From Clostridia bacterium (GTDB lineage Bacteria; Bacillota; Clostridia; Oscillospirales; CAG-272): a stretch of DNA of 64,000 nt. The stretch covers positions 1 through 64,000 of the forward strand of contig JAFXHU010000015.1 of the NCBI GenBank assembly GCA_017533565.1. The letters are read 5' to 3'. The notes beneath the pieces are model-generated. The model worked only from the letters and a program-made list of their open reading frames with translations, was not told where the DNA came from and searched no databases. A program made the translations under genes and the position numbers. Positions 1 to 7,338 of this stretch are shown piece after piece (positions within the stretch are counted from its first letter, which is position 1; each line of letters starts with the position of its first letter).

Positions 1-327
1 ATCGAAAGAGGTCAGGTTCTCTGCAAGCCCGGCTCCATCAAGCCCCACACCAAGTTCGTTGGTCAGGTTTACGTTCTTACCGAGAAGGAAGGCGGCCGTT
101 CCAAGCCCTTCTTCACCGGTTACAGACCTCAGTTCTACTTCAGAACCACCGACGTTACCGGTATCATCAACCTTCCTGCTGACGTTGAGATGTGCCGTCC
201 CGGCGATAACGTTAACATGAACGTTGAGCTTATCACTCCTATCGCTTGCGAGAAGGGTCTTCGTTTCGCTATCCGTGAGGGTGGCCGTACCGTTGGCTCG
301 GGCGTCGTAGCTGAGATTATGGAGTAA
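1..327 (+). CDS. tuf: Elongation factor Tu, C-terminal part
   Basis: The first 108 codons in frame from base 1 are the C-terminal end of EF-Tu, ending in TAA. The protein is the GTPase that carries aminoacyl-tRNA to the ribosomal A site in the cytoplasm. The visible part covers domains 2-3, with the characteristic stretches [31 protein letters not shown] and the C-terminal [15 protein letters not shown]. The G domain lies outside the window. Codon use is strongly biased to the preferred codons (ctt, cgt, gtt), as expected for a very highly expressed gene. A short GC-rich hairpin follows at 361-388. Identity is certain; only the start is missing. Confidence 0.98.
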   Translation: MERGQVLCKPGSIKPHTKFVGQVYVLTEKEGGRSKPFFTGYRPQFYFRTTDVTGIINLPADVEMCRPGDNVNMNVELITPIACEKGLRFAIREGGRTVGSGVVAEIME

Positions 328-360
328 TCCTTTAAGTTAAATTTTTAGCTTAAATAAATT

Positions 361-388
361 ATCCCGACACCCATTCGGGTGTCGGGAT
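361..388 (+). terminator. Hairpin after tuf, probable terminator
   Basis: A perfect 12-bp stem (361-372 with 377-388) with a 4-base ATTC loop begins 34 bases after the tuf stop. The 3' tail is ATAAAATAATAA, not a clean T-run, so it may be a factor-assisted terminator or an RNA-stabilising 3' end. Confidence 0.6.
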
Positions 389-486
389 ATAAAATAATAA
401 AGAGCCCGTCGGGTATCCTTTATAAAGCCTTTTGGGCATTGGCGATATACCGCGGCAAAAAAAGCAGCAAAAAAATCGAATATCAC

Positions 487-664
487 GATTTCTTTGGGGA
501 ATGGTGAAAATCCATATCGGCAGTGAACGCAGGGGTTACCTTGCGAAGTCTGCGAAGAGCGAAAGCTCCCGACGGGGTGAAAATCCTCGACCGACGGTGT
601 TGGTGGTGACCCGTGTTAAATTTAACGCGAAAAACCGCTTCAGTCCGGATGAAAAAAGAGAGTC
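487..664 (+). ncRNA. FMN riboswitch (RFN element)
   Basis: The leader of ribU carries the conserved RFN blocks in order: TTTGGGGAATGGTGAAAATCC (shown here as the 5' block near 492-512), CGGCAGTGA, a second GGGGTGAAAATCC block, CCGACGGT, and the 3' block CAGTCCGGATGAAAAAAGAG near 641-660. This aptamer binds flavin mononucleotide and normally turns off riboflavin transport or synthesis genes. The variable helix at 611-628 is formed by a CCCGTGTTAAATTT sequence that is also found dispersed through the window. The open reading frame across this stretch is a by-product of the RNA. Downstream is an intrinsic terminator (724-756), so control is probably transcriptional. Confidence 0.9.
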
Positions 665-690
665 GAAGATAGTACTATGCCAACGTGTGG

Positions 691-708
691 CGTAAATAAC
701 TATTTACA
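691..708 (+). repeat. AT-rich near-palindrome, copy 1
   Basis: The 18-mer CGTAAATAACTATTTACA has 7-bp arms and is one of four near-identical copies (also 16624, 18625, 44172). Here it lies between the FMN aptamer and the terminator hairpin. Function unknown. Confidence 0.55.
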
Positions 709-723
709 ATATTTTCTCTTTTC

Positions 724-756
724 CTCATAGATGCGGTGCGCACTGTGAGTTTTTTT
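724..756 (+). terminator. Riboswitch expression-platform terminator
   Basis: An imperfect hairpin (outer arms CTCATAG and CTGTGAG) is followed directly by seven T residues, 24 bases before the ribU start. It is the likely off-state terminator of the FMN riboswitch. Confidence 0.65.
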
Positions 757-779
757 ATTTGTCTTGAAAGGAAAAGAGT

Positions 780-1511
780 ATGAGCAAAAAAACTAAATTT
801 TCAACCCGTATGCTTGCGGGTGTCGGCATATTTTCCGCGCTTGCCGCGGTTGTAAGCTTTCTTACCTCCTTTTTAAAGGTAGGCTTTCTCTCGCTTGATG
901 CGGGGGACATCGTAATCGTAATCGCATCCTTTATCTACGGACCCGTAAGCGGAGCTATCGTTTCGCTTATCTCCGCGCTGGCAAGCTTTCTTTATTCGGG
1001 TACGGGATTTTGGGGCTTCCTTATGGATTTTGCCTCCTCCGCCGCCTTCGTTTTCGTGGCGTCCTTTATCTACTCGCGAAAAAGGAATTTTAAATCGGCA
1101 ATAATCGGTATCGGCGTTTCGGTTATAACAACCACCGCAATAATGATGCCGCTTAACATACTTATTACACCCATATATACGGGCGCATCCACGGGCTACG
1201 TAATATCGCTTATTCCCGTTTTGCTCCTGCCGTTTAATTTTGCAAAAACGCTTTTTAACGGCGCCGTGTCGCTTATAATTTATAAGCCGCTTGTCCGCGC
1301 CATGCGTGCGGCAAGGCTTGCGCCTCCGTCAAAAGCCAAGGACTCCGACCCGCAAAAGCCAAAGGACCGCCGTCCCACCGTTATGGCTCTCGTCCTCGGA
1401 GCGCTTGCCATCGCGGTTGCAGTTACCGTGCTTATCCTTATTAACACGCTCACCGACTATCACTTTAAGGTGGAGGAGCTGACCGCGCTTTGCCCCGCAT
1501 ACCTCGTATAA
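780..1511 (+). CDS. ribU: ECF riboflavin transporter, S component RibU-like
   Basis: This is the substrate-binding membrane subunit of an energy-coupling-factor importer for riboflavin. The assignment rests on the FMN riboswitch in its leader and on the S-component fold: about five to six hydrophobic helices within residues 10-170, with the segment DAGDIVIVIASFIYGP typical of the family near residue 40. The ATPases and T component of the ECF system are not in the window. The protein is 243 residues, longer than the usual ~190: after a charged linker (about 180-197, rich in Lys, Pro and Asp) there is an extra hydrophobic helix at about 198-220 and a short tail. The start has AAAGGAAAAG seven bases upstream. 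Role in riboflavin uptake is inferred from the riboswitch; the fold is clear. Confidence 0.9.
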   Translation: MSKKTKFSTRMLAGVGIFSALAAVVSFLTSFLKVGFLSLDAGDIVIVIASFIYGPVSGAIVSLISALASFLYSGTGFWGFLMDFASSAAFVFVASFIYSRKRNFKSAIIGIGVSVITTTAIMMPLNILITPIYTGASTGYVISLIPVLLLPFNFAKTLFNGAVSLIIYKPLVRAMRAARLAPPSKAKDSDPQKPKDRRPTVMALVLGALAIAVAVTVLILINTLTDYHFKVEELTALCPAYLV

Positions 1512-1527
1512 ACGGCAAATAAATTCT

Positions 1528-2307
1528 ATGGAATACTTGATTTGCAAAAATTCACAGGGCGAGCTTCTTTGCTTTGCTCCCGTATCGGATAACCCGAAAA
1601 TCCCCGAAGCGGCCGACCCGTGTCGAGTTTTTACCGCCGAGGTGCTTGCTTCAACCACGCTTAACGCCGACGCGCGCGAGGTGTATTGGCTTTACGAGGT
1701 CTGCTTTTCGGATTTTTCAAGCGCCTTCGTCACCGCCTTCGATTTTTCGGACGCGCTCGTTACCGCCCTCCTTCACGGAGGCGGGGGTCTTATCCCGTTT
1801 TATATATACGAATACGACCTTTTCGAGCTTCGGGAAAGCGGGAAAAACGGTGTCACCTCCTACGAATTTGATACGAAGCCCTCCGCCCTCCTTTCGGTGC
1901 TTAACGAAAAAAACCGCGACCTTGTCGCCCATGCGATAGCCTTTGCTAACGGCAATACCGAAGGGGGACTTCTCAAAGCCGAAAGAGAATATATTGAAAA
2001 AATTCTCGGCGCTGCGGATAAAACGGGGCTGGAGCTTACCGCCGATGAAATTCTTTCGGTCTGCTCCTACGTGTGGAATAACTATATTCTTTTTGAGTCA
2101 ACCGACGCCTCCGAGGAGGTGCGCCGCCTTCACGCCCGCCACTCTGCCGAGGCTGACCCCGTTGCCCTTTTGATGTGGACCTTCGTTTTCGAGCAATGGG
2201 CGCACTACGACTGTCACCTGCCTTATACGCTTTACCGTCTGCTGCTTAACGGCGGCTTTGACGGCTGTATCGACGGGCTTTGTGCCGAAAGAGAAATTTT
2301 GATGTAA
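1528..2307 (+). CDS. Hypothetical protein, 259 residues
   Basis: I do not recognise this family. It begins 17 bases after ribU and may be cotranscribed, so FMN could influence it. The sequence is soluble, acidic and rich in Phe, Tyr and Glu, with no signal peptide, membrane segment or obvious metal motif. The C-terminal third contains a long helical region with several Trp and Tyr residues (VWNNYILFEST, MWTFVFEQWAHYDCH). Codon use matches the neighbours. No function can be assigned from sequence. Confidence 0.7.
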   Translation: MEYLICKNSQGELLCFAPVSDNPKIPEAADPCRVFTAEVLASTTLNADAREVYWLYEVCFSDFSSAFVTAFDFSDALVTALLHGGGGLIPFYIYEYDLFELRESGKNGVTSYEFDTKPSALLSVLNEKNRDLVAHAIAFANGNTEGGLLKAEREYIEKILGAADKTGLELTADEILSVCSYVWNNYILFESTDASEEVRRLHARHSAEADPVALLMWTFVFEQWAHYDCHLPYTLYRLLLNGGFDGCIDGLCAEREILM

Positions 2308-2333
2308 ATGCGTTGCGGTTTTTGGCGTAAACA

Positions 2334-2362
2334 TTGACTTTTTCGGGCAACTGTGCTACAAT
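2334..2362 (+). promoter_or_regulatory. Sigma-A promoter with extended -10
   Basis: TTGACT at 2334-2339, a 17-base spacer, and TACAAT at 2357-2362 preceded by TGTGC (extended -10). It lies 46 bases upstream of the start of the small protein at 2408. Confidence 0.8.
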
Positions 2363-2407
2363 AAACTCGGTAAACTGATTAAGTAAAGCTTTTAAAGGAG
2401 AAACATT

Positions 2408-2656
2408 ATGGCAGCAACGGTTTATGCAATTGACGTCGTTATGACAAACGGCAATCGCGGCTATGTAAAATTTTACGGCGACGGCACTTGGGACTGGCAT
2501 CTCGTCAGCAACGTTGACGAGGCTACTTTATACAGAACACAGCAGGAGGCGGTTGACGACTTTTATAAGTACGTGAAAGATGCCGTAAGCGAATACGGAG
2601 CAAGAGTTGACAGAAGCAGATGCACCATCGCCGAATGCTACGCGCCTTGGGCATAA
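2408..2656 (+). CDS. Small hypothetical protein, 82 residues
   Basis: A short soluble protein with its own strong promoter (2334-2362) and a good ribosome site (AAAGGAG six bases before ATG), followed by a strong terminator at 2721-2750, so it is a complete monocistronic gene. The sequence is aromatic and acidic (GYVKFYGDGTWDWHLVSN) with a Cys pair near the end (RCTIAECYAPW). I do not recognise the family, and there is no signal peptide. The independent transcription unit argues it is real and reasonably expressed. Confidence 0.75.
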   Translation: MAATVYAIDVVMTNGNRGYVKFYGDGTWDWHLVSNVDEATLYRTQQEAVDDFYKYVKDAVSEYGARVDRSRCTIAECYAPWA

Positions 2657-2720
2657 TTTGCAAAAGGGTGAGCATTTGCCGCTTTCCCGAAAGGGATTTT
2701 ATCTATTCTACGCAAAAGGA

Positions 2721-2750
2721 AAACGACCGCCGCGGCGGTCGTTTTTGTTT
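2721..2750. terminator. Bidirectional intrinsic terminator
   Basis: Two 12-base arms of a perfect inverted repeat (2721-2732 and 2733-2744), effectively an 8-10 bp stem with a tight loop, followed by GTTTTTGTTT on the plus strand and preceded by an A-rich tract. It separates the gene ending at 2656 from the convergent MFS gene. Confidence 0.85.
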
Positions 2751-2759
2751 TATATTCTT

Positions 2760-4049
2760 TTATGCAAGATGCTCTTTTCTTGCCCTCTCCATTCGTCTTA
2801 CGACCGTGTTGGTGTAAATAATCGAGAGGATTGAGAAGGCTATGCCAATAACGCATACAACCTGCTGTGCATATACGTTCTCGAGAAAGAGGAATTCGTT
2901 GCCCTGTGCCTGTATGTAATTGACGAGCGGGCGCACCGCAAGCGTTGTGAGAAAGCCCGAAACTCCGCCGAGAGAATAAAGAACGGCGAGAGAGTTGGGA
3001 CGCTTTTCCTCGGCAACGTTGTTGAAAATCAAGATGATAAGCGCGGAATTTGTGCAAGCCATAACAACCGCGTAGAGCATTTGATATATTACGTAGGACG
3101 CCCTTCCTCCGAGCATTATAACCACGAGCGATACTGCAAATGCAAAAATACCGATTGTGAGATTTCCGACGAAGCCGCGACGGTCGCCGAGAGCGCCGAA
3201 GGGGCGCGAAATTACCGCGCGAAGAAGAGCGTATGCGGCGGAGATTACCGATATTACGGTCATCGAAAAGCCAAGCTCGTTAATTGCGTAGGTGCTGAAA
3301 AACGGGGTAGTGGAATAAATCGCAATATTCCAAAGGACGTAAAGGGGAATGAGCAAGAGCGTTGCCCTGTCCGAAAACGCGCTCTTTATACGCAAAAGCG
3401 GCTTTTCCTCCACGCGCTTTGGCAGAGGCTTTTGCTTTGAAACGAGAAGGCAAACCGTGCAGCACGCCGAAAGAAGAAAGATTACCGCGCCGATAATTCC
3501 AAAGGCGAGCATAAGGCGGTTTTGCGCCTCCAAAGCGTCGATAATCGCGCCCATCGCAAAGGAAAAGAGCATTCCCGAAACAAGCGAAACAATCTCGTTA
3601 AGCGCGGAATACCTGCCGAGGTGACCCTCCCTTACAAGTCCGCGCGACCAGGCGGTTTTCCTCGGCGCGACTATGTTGAGAAGAATATTACCCGCAAGAA
3701 TAAGACCGATGAAAATCCAAATGCGCGTGCCGCTTGGGAGCCGTATAAACGGAACGAGGTATAAAAGAAGAAAGCACAGCTGGTTAAAAGCGGTAAAGAG
3801 GATGATATTCCTCTTTTTGTTCATCATATCGCCGAGGAATATCGAAACGAGCTGAAAGGAGCAGCCGAGCGCAAGAAACGAGGTTACAAGACCGATTGTT
3901 CCGTCGTCAAGTCCGACCGCCGAGCCAAGCTTTGCAAGGTAGGTTGTGCCTACGAGAATGGAGATAAAATATTCAAGAGCCGCGAATGCAATCTGAAAGC
4001 CGCGGCTTACCTTATAAATATCCTTTTCTTGGTTTAAGGTGTTGTTCAT
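2760..4049 (-). CDS. Major facilitator superfamily transporter
   Basis: A 429-residue integral membrane protein with about twelve hydrophobic helices in two halves. Each half carries an MFS motif-A-like loop: LGDMMNKKRN near residue 72 and GALGDRRG near residue 272. The family moves small solutes using ion gradients; the substrate is not readable from sequence, and the protein belongs to the loosely defined MFS set often called exporters. The N-terminus is cytoplasmic with no signal peptide. It has its own consensus promoter at 4101-4129 and shares the terminator at 2721-2750. Nothing in the neighbourhood fixes its substrate. Confidence 0.88.
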   Translation of the reverse strand: MNNTLNQEKDIYKVSRGFQIAFAALEYFISILVGTTYLAKLGSAVGLDDGTIGLVTSFLALGCSFQLVSIFLGDMMNKKRNIILFTAFNQLCFLLLYLVPFIRLPSGTRIWIFIGLILAGNILLNIVAPRKTAWSRGLVREGHLGRYSALNEIVSLVSGMLFSFAMGAIIDALEAQNRLMLAFGIIGAVIFLLSACCTVCLLVSKQKPLPKRVEEKPLLRIKSAFSDRATLLLIPLYVLWNIAIYSTTPFFSTYAINELGFSMTVISVISAAYALLRAVISRPFGALGDRRGFVGNLTIGIFAFAVSLVVIMLGGRASYVIYQMLYAVVMACTNSALIILIFNNVAEEKRPNSLAVLYSLGGVSGFLTTLAVRPLVNYIQAQGNEFLFLENVYAQQVVCVIGIAFSILSIIYTNTVVRRMERARKEHLA

Positions 4050-4100
4050 AGCTCACGTACCGTTTGAAATTTGTTCGCAAATTTCCTTTGCGCCAAGGCA

Positions 4101-4129
4101 AGTGTAGCACAGTTAACCCGCCTTGTCAA
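4101..4129 (-). promoter_or_regulatory. Sigma-A promoter for the MFS gene
   Basis: On the minus strand, TTGACA (4129-4124), 17-base spacer, then TACACT (4106-4101) preceded by TGTGC. It is 52 bases upstream of the start codon. Confidence 0.8.
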
Positions 4130-4186
4130 TAGAAAAACGAAAAATAAAAAAACACTTTTTCGGTTTTCAAAAAAGGCACAAAAAGT

Positions 4187-4214
4187 GGGACATTCGCACC
4201 CCCGCAAATGTCCC
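4187..4214 (-). terminator. Terminator after the GHL6 glycosidase
   Basis: Arms GGGACATT and AATGTCCC (4214-4207 with 4194-4187, minus strand) are followed on the minus strand by CTTTTTGTGCCTTTTTT. It lies just past the stop at 4224. Confidence 0.7.
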
Positions 4215-4223
4215 GTGAAAGCA

Positions 4224-6137
4224 TTATTCTATTATCAAAAGCGTGTGAAGCGAAAAGGGCGGAAGCGTTATTCGGAGCATATCTCCAACCGTATCGAACG
4301 GTATTTTTTCACCGGTTACGGGGAGGGTTACGCTACTTACACGCCTACCGACTCGGAGGCTTACGCTAACGCCGTGGAGCGTCGGAAAGTCGGGCAAAAT
4401 ACAAACGTTGCCGCGATTGATGGGCGGAGCGTAGAGCAGATGCACCGCGATAAAGCCGTCGCCCTCGCGTGTGCGAAGCTTTGCCGCGGAGGGGAAATTT
4501 TTAACCGCCGCATACGGTTCGTAAACCGATAGAATACCCTTTTTTATATATTCCTCCAGAACGTAGCTGCCCGATTTGTTGTATGCCGAAAAGACGGGAT
4601 GCGCGAAATATGCGACGCCTCCGTTTTTCACAAGTGCGGGATATTCCGCGGCATCAAGCCTGTACGGTGTGTTCTTGTGACCGCAGAAATGACCCTCGCG
4701 GCGGTTGAAATACGGCTCGTAAACCCTTGCAAGAGTCTCGCCCTCGCACTCGGTGATATAAGCGGAGGAGTAGGACAAAAACGGAGTGTTAAAGCCGTCA
4801 AGCTCGCACTCTATATAGTCAAGGTCGAAGGGGGACGGTGAGAGCTTTTTTATTCCGATTTCCCGAAATCCGCTTTCGTAGGATGCCACAATGCTGCCAC
4901 CCCGTGTCACAAAATCGCGCAATTTTGCCTTATCCTGTGCCAAAAGGCATACAGCATCGGGAAGAATTACGAGCCTGTGCCCCGAAAGCTCGTCGGCGCT
5001 CTCTATAACGTCGAAATCAAGCTGCATAAGCTGTAAAAGCTTTGATGCTCCGACGTCGGAATCGCTGTTGTGGCTCATAAAAAGGGCGACGTCGGTGTAT
5101 GCCCTCGTGCCATAGGAATACGGCTCCAGCCTTGCCGCGTAGTCGAATGCGTGACCGATAAGGCGGTAGGTAGCCTCGTCAAGCCTTCCCGATGGGTGAA
5201 GATGGTCGCCGACCGAAATCTCCGCGCCTACGCTGAGCATATCCGCACATTCATAACGAAGCGCCTCGGGATGCTTAAAGCCGCCAAACTCGCCCCAGGC
5301 ATGGTGGAACTTTCCCGTCATACCGAGATACGGCTTTCCGTATCTTTCAAAGAACTTTGCACGAATGGGCATAAGGTCGTAGCCGCCCCACGCTGTGGGC
5401 AGGTCCTCAAGCTCGTAGTGCGTCTGATATGGGTGATACTCGGTGCGGTTCATATCCGCGCCGCCATTGTAAAATACGGTGGCATTCGGAGCGTATTCGT
5501 GTACCACTGCGGTAAGACGGCGCATCATTTCAATGTGCTTTTGCTTGTAATATTTCTTGGCGTCGTCCTCGCTTTCGGGATTAAGCCCGAGAGCCTTCAT
5601 ACCGCATATACAGTCGGGACAGCCGCAGGATTCCTTTACAAAGCAAATGTCGTAAAAGATACCGTCCGAAACGTCAAACTGCTCGCAAACGTCGCGCGTG
5701 ACACGCTCCACCTCGTCAAGGTAGCCGCCCACGGGGCAAAGCGCCGCCCAGGAGCAATCCTCAATGTGTGCCTCGGGGTCGCCCGTCGGTGCGGAGCCAA
5801 AGTAGATTGGCTCGCCCGTTTTTATATTCCGCATCAGCCATTCGGGGTGCGCGTCGGCATCCAGCTTTGACCAGCCGATGGGGATGTAAATCGGTGCCTT
5901 TGCCCCCGCGTCGTGGATAGCCTCTATCTGCTCCTTTAAAAGGTTGAATTTAAGGTGTGGGTGCATTTTTCCCACCCGCGTCGGGTAGTAGCAGTAGCCG
6001 TGATGGCACTTTGCAAACACGGTCATAAGGTCAACCCTCGCCGCCTTTATCGTAGCCGTAAACTCCTCTTTGTTAAAGCTCTCGCCGATGCCCTCTATGT
6101 CGGGACTTGTGTGAAAATCAAGATGGACTCTTTTCAT
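4224..6137 (-). CDS. Glycoside hydrolase of the GHL6 type with beta-galactosidase trimerisation-like domain
   Basis: A 637-residue cytoplasmic protein (no signal peptide). Residues ~20-130 match the hypothetical glycosyl hydrolase 6 pattern: DLMTVFAKCHHGYCYYPTRVGKMHP, then HPEWL. The TIM-barrel continues to ~360, with conserved acidic segments (GIFYDICFV, WGEFGGFKHPEALRYE). Residues ~370-450 resemble a beta-galactosidase trimerisation domain (MSHNSDSDVGASK, RLVILPDAVCL, FVTRGGSIVASYESGF). The C-terminal ~150 residues look like a beta-sandwich. Such enzymes are usually annotated as alpha-amylase, fucosidase or beta-galactosidase-like; the exact sugar is unknown. The absence of secretion implies action on imported oligosaccharides. 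It is apparently a single-gene unit with a terminator at 4187-4214. Confidence 0.8.
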   Translation of the reverse strand: MKRVHLDFHTSPDIEGIGESFNKEEFTATIKAARVDLMTVFAKCHHGYCYYPTRVGKMHPHLKFNLLKEQIEAIHDAGAKAPIYIPIGWSKLDADAHPEWLMRNIKTGEPIYFGSAPTGDPEAHIEDCSWAALCPVGGYLDEVERVTRDVCEQFDVSDGIFYDICFVKESCGCPDCICGMKALGLNPESEDDAKKYYKQKHIEMMRRLTAVVHEYAPNATVFYNGGADMNRTEYHPYQTHYELEDLPTAWGGYDLMPIRAKFFERYGKPYLGMTGKFHHAWGEFGGFKHPEALRYECADMLSVGAEISVGDHLHPSGRLDEATYRLIGHAFDYAARLEPYSYGTRAYTDVALFMSHNSDSDVGASKLLQLMQLDFDVIESADELSGHRLVILPDAVCLLAQDKAKLRDFVTRGGSIVASYESGFREIGIKKLSPSPFDLDYIECELDGFNTPFLSYSSAYITECEGETLARVYEPYFNRREGHFCGHKNTPYRLDAAEYPALVKNGGVAYFAHPVFSAYNKSGSYVLEEYIKKGILSVYEPYAAVKNFPSAAKLRTREGDGFIAVHLLYAPPINRGNVCILPDFPTLHGVSVSLRVGRRVSSVTLPVTGEKIPFDTVGDMLRITLPPFSLHTLLIIE

Positions 6138-6199
6138 ATGTCCTCCAAAAAAGTTGTTCTTTCCTTTATTATATAGTAAACAATTAGAAAAGTAAAGAG

Positions 6200-6223
6200 A
6201 AAAAGCACCCGTAGGTGCTTTTT
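6200..6223. terminator. Terminator after the XRE regulator
   Basis: A ten-bp stem AAAAAGCACC with GGTGCTTTTT (6200-6209, 6214-6223), with T-runs on both strands. It abuts the stop codon of the XRE gene. Confidence 0.8.
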
Positions 6224-6463
6224 TTAAATAAGCTCGTCAAGCGAAACGGCAAAAACGGTTGCGAGTGCCTTTAGCTCAATATCCGTAACAAAGCGTTTTC
6301 CGCTCTCAATTCTTTGAATGGCGTTTTTGTCCACGTCTATTCCCAAGAGCTGAAGCTTGTCGGCAAGTGCTCTTTGCGACATTTTGGTGGGATAGGATAA
6401 GCGAAGCTCGCGTACGCGCTCGCCGCAAAGATTGTTTCGCCCCGCATTTTTGTTTTTAAACAT
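6224..6463 (-). CDS. XRE-family transcriptional regulator
   Basis: A 79-residue single-domain Cro/C1-type DNA-binding protein. The helix-turn-helix is visible at ~25-55 (MSQRALADKLQLLGIDVDKNAIQRIES), followed by the usual GKRFVTDIELKALATVFAVSLDELI. It is divergent from an AbrB-like gene, and the intergenic region holds a 10-bp inverted repeat (TTGACATTCA, 6476-6485, with TGAATGTCAA, 6537-6546) overlapping the divergent promoter. Autoregulation and control of the AbrB-like gene is the natural inference. No toxin gene is adjacent. Confidence 0.88.
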   Translation of the reverse strand: MFKNKNAGRNNLCGERVRELRLSYPTKMSQRALADKLQLLGIDVDKNAIQRIESGKRFVTDIELKALATVFAVSLDELI

Positions 6464-6475
6464 AGCTTACCTCTT

Positions 6476-6546
6476 TTGACATTCAGTGATTGACAAATAT
6501 ATTATATTGTGTTACAATTGTTAAAATGACACGCAGTGAATGTCAA
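6476..6546. promoter_or_regulatory. Inverted-repeat operator flanking a divergent promoter
   Basis: Arms TTGACATTCA (6476-6485) and TGAATGTCAA (6537-6546) bracket the plus-strand promoter TTGACA-N17-TACAAT (6490-6518). The half-site extends imperfectly to ~14 bases (TTGACATTCAGTG versus TTGACATTCACTG). Probable binding sites of the XRE protein. Confidence 0.6.
6490..6518 (+). promoter_or_regulatory. Sigma-A promoter for the AbrB-like gene
   Basis: Consensus TTGACA (6490-6495), 17-base spacer, TACAAT (6513-6518), 63 bases before the GTG start at 6582. Confidence 0.8.
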
Positions 6547-6581
6547 ATAATGAAACATTATGTTTTTGTGAGGTAATATCC

Positions 6582-6755
6582 GTGGAAAAATGCGTTGGAA
6601 TTGTGAAGGAAATAGACAAGCTTGGCAGAATTGTAATACCAAAGGATTTCAGAGATAGACTGAAGCTTGGAAAAGAGGTAGAGGTCGTATTGACAAAAGC
6701 GGGGATTTTGATAAGAAGCGTAGAATATGAGCTTACGAAAAAAGAAAATAAATAA
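6582..6755 (+). CDS. AbrB/SpoVT-type transition-state regulator, short form
   Basis: A 57-residue swapped-hairpin DNA-binding domain: VGIVKEIDKLGRIVIPKDFRDRLKLGKEVEVVLTKAG is the AbrB core. I chose the GTG at 6582 because GTGAGG lies eight bases upstream and it gives the usual AbrB N-terminus; an ATG at 6540 would add 14 residues that do not fit the family and would lie close to the promoter. AbrB-like proteins bind AT-rich DNA as dimers or tetramers. Here there is only the N-terminal domain and a short charged tail (YELTKKENK). Its promoter overlaps the XRE inverted repeat, so the neighbouring repressor probably controls it. The target genes are unknown. Confidence 0.82.
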   Translation: MEKCVGIVKEIDKLGRIVIPKDFRDRLKLGKEVEVVLTKAGILIRSVEYELTKKENK

Positions 6756-6790
6756 CAAACCCGCCTATGCAAAACATAGGCGGGTTTGTT
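6754..6790. terminator. Long bidirectional terminator
   Basis: Two perfect 16-base arms (6754-6769 and 6775-6790) with a CAAAA loop, placed exactly between the convergent AbrB-like and RNHCP genes and overlapping both gene ends. Confidence 0.85.
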
Positions 6791-7116
6791 CACACCCCAG
6801 CTGTGAGCTTTATGAGCAGGTCGGTGTCGTCGGGCTGGATTTTTGCCTCGTGGGCGGATTTGTTGCGGACGGTTGCTCCGCAACGGTCGCAGCGGTGTAT
6901 GATTACGTAGCCCTTTTTGGGGTCAGGCTCCGCCTTTATCGGGCGGAGTATCCCGCCGCAGGCGTTTGCCCTGTCCCCTGGATTTATATCCACGTGAAGC
7001 GAGCAAAGGCAAAACGGACAGTGATTGCGAGAGGTGTAGCCGAGCGGCAAAACCTCCTTGCCGCAGTTTTTACATATAAAGCCCGCGTCGTTTTTTGAAA
7101 ATCTCTTGTTTTCCAC
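6790..7116 (-). CDS. RNHCP-domain zinc-ribbon protein
   Basis: A 108-residue protein with the signature RNHCPFCLCSLHVDINPGDRAN that names the RNHCP family, preceded by a CxxC pair (CKNCGKE, near residue 16) and followed by a second zinc-ribbon pair (HRCDRCGA, near 75). Cys spacing suggests one or two zinc sites. The family is widespread in Firmicutes and Actinobacteria but its biochemical role is not established; a nucleic-acid-binding role is often guessed. Cytoplasmic, no signal. It ends inside the shared terminator at 6754-6790. Confidence 0.85.
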   Translation of the reverse strand: MENKRFSKNDAGFICKNCGKEVLPLGYTSRNHCPFCLCSLHVDINPGDRANACGGILRPIKAEPDPKKGYVIIHRCDRCGATVRNKSAHEAKIQPDDTDLLIKLTAGV

Positions 7117-7139
7117 TTTTTCTCCGTATGTTTACCCCT

Positions 7140-7154
7140 ACCCGTGTCAAAAAT
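7140..7154 (+). repeat. Dispersed CCCGTGTYAA motif, intergenic copy
   Basis: ACCCGTGTCAAAAAT lies between the RNHCP start and the small ORF at 7215. It is one of 13 exact CCCGTGTYAA copies in the window; see the findings. Confidence 0.6.
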
Positions 7155-7214
7155 AAGAGTGTAAAATCGGTATTGAAGCCGTATTTCGGCATCAAAGCCA
7201 CGGGAGGGGAATTT

Positions 7215-7337
7215 ATGAAAAGAATTATCGGTATTTTGCTTTGTCTGCTTCTCGCAATAGCTCTCGGCGCATCTGCCCGCGGCTTTCGCGAGGCGGGAGT
7301 TTCAATGGCGGAGAGCAGGGGGGAGTATGCGGTATAG
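7215..7337 (+). CDS. Possible 40-residue membrane or secreted peptide
   Basis: The ATG at 7215 follows GGGAGGGG and opens a 40-codon frame: MKRIIGILLCLLLAIALGAS looks like a signal peptide or single membrane helix, followed by a short charged tail ending in TAG. The stop is two bases from the convergent mnmE stop (7339). No relative is recognised. It could be a real microprotein or the remnant of a larger secreted protein. The good ribosome site and hydrophobic core support translation; its size makes this uncertain. Confidence 0.4.
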   Translation: MKRIIGILLCLLLAIALGASARGFREAGVSMAESRGEYAV

Positions 7338-7338
7338 C

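Noticed and set aside
432-695. An 87-codon frame ahead of ribU
   Set aside because: It coincides with the FMN riboswitch aptamer; conserved RNA blocks explain the sequence.
5070-5870. Long frames opposite the GHL6, portal, nrdD and other large genes
   Set aside because: They mirror the codon bias of the real genes on the other strand and lack family motifs and ribosome sites.
6224-6755. XRE/AbrB pair as a toxin-antitoxin module
   Set aside because: Both are DNA-binding proteins in divergent orientation; no toxin-like protein is adjacent.
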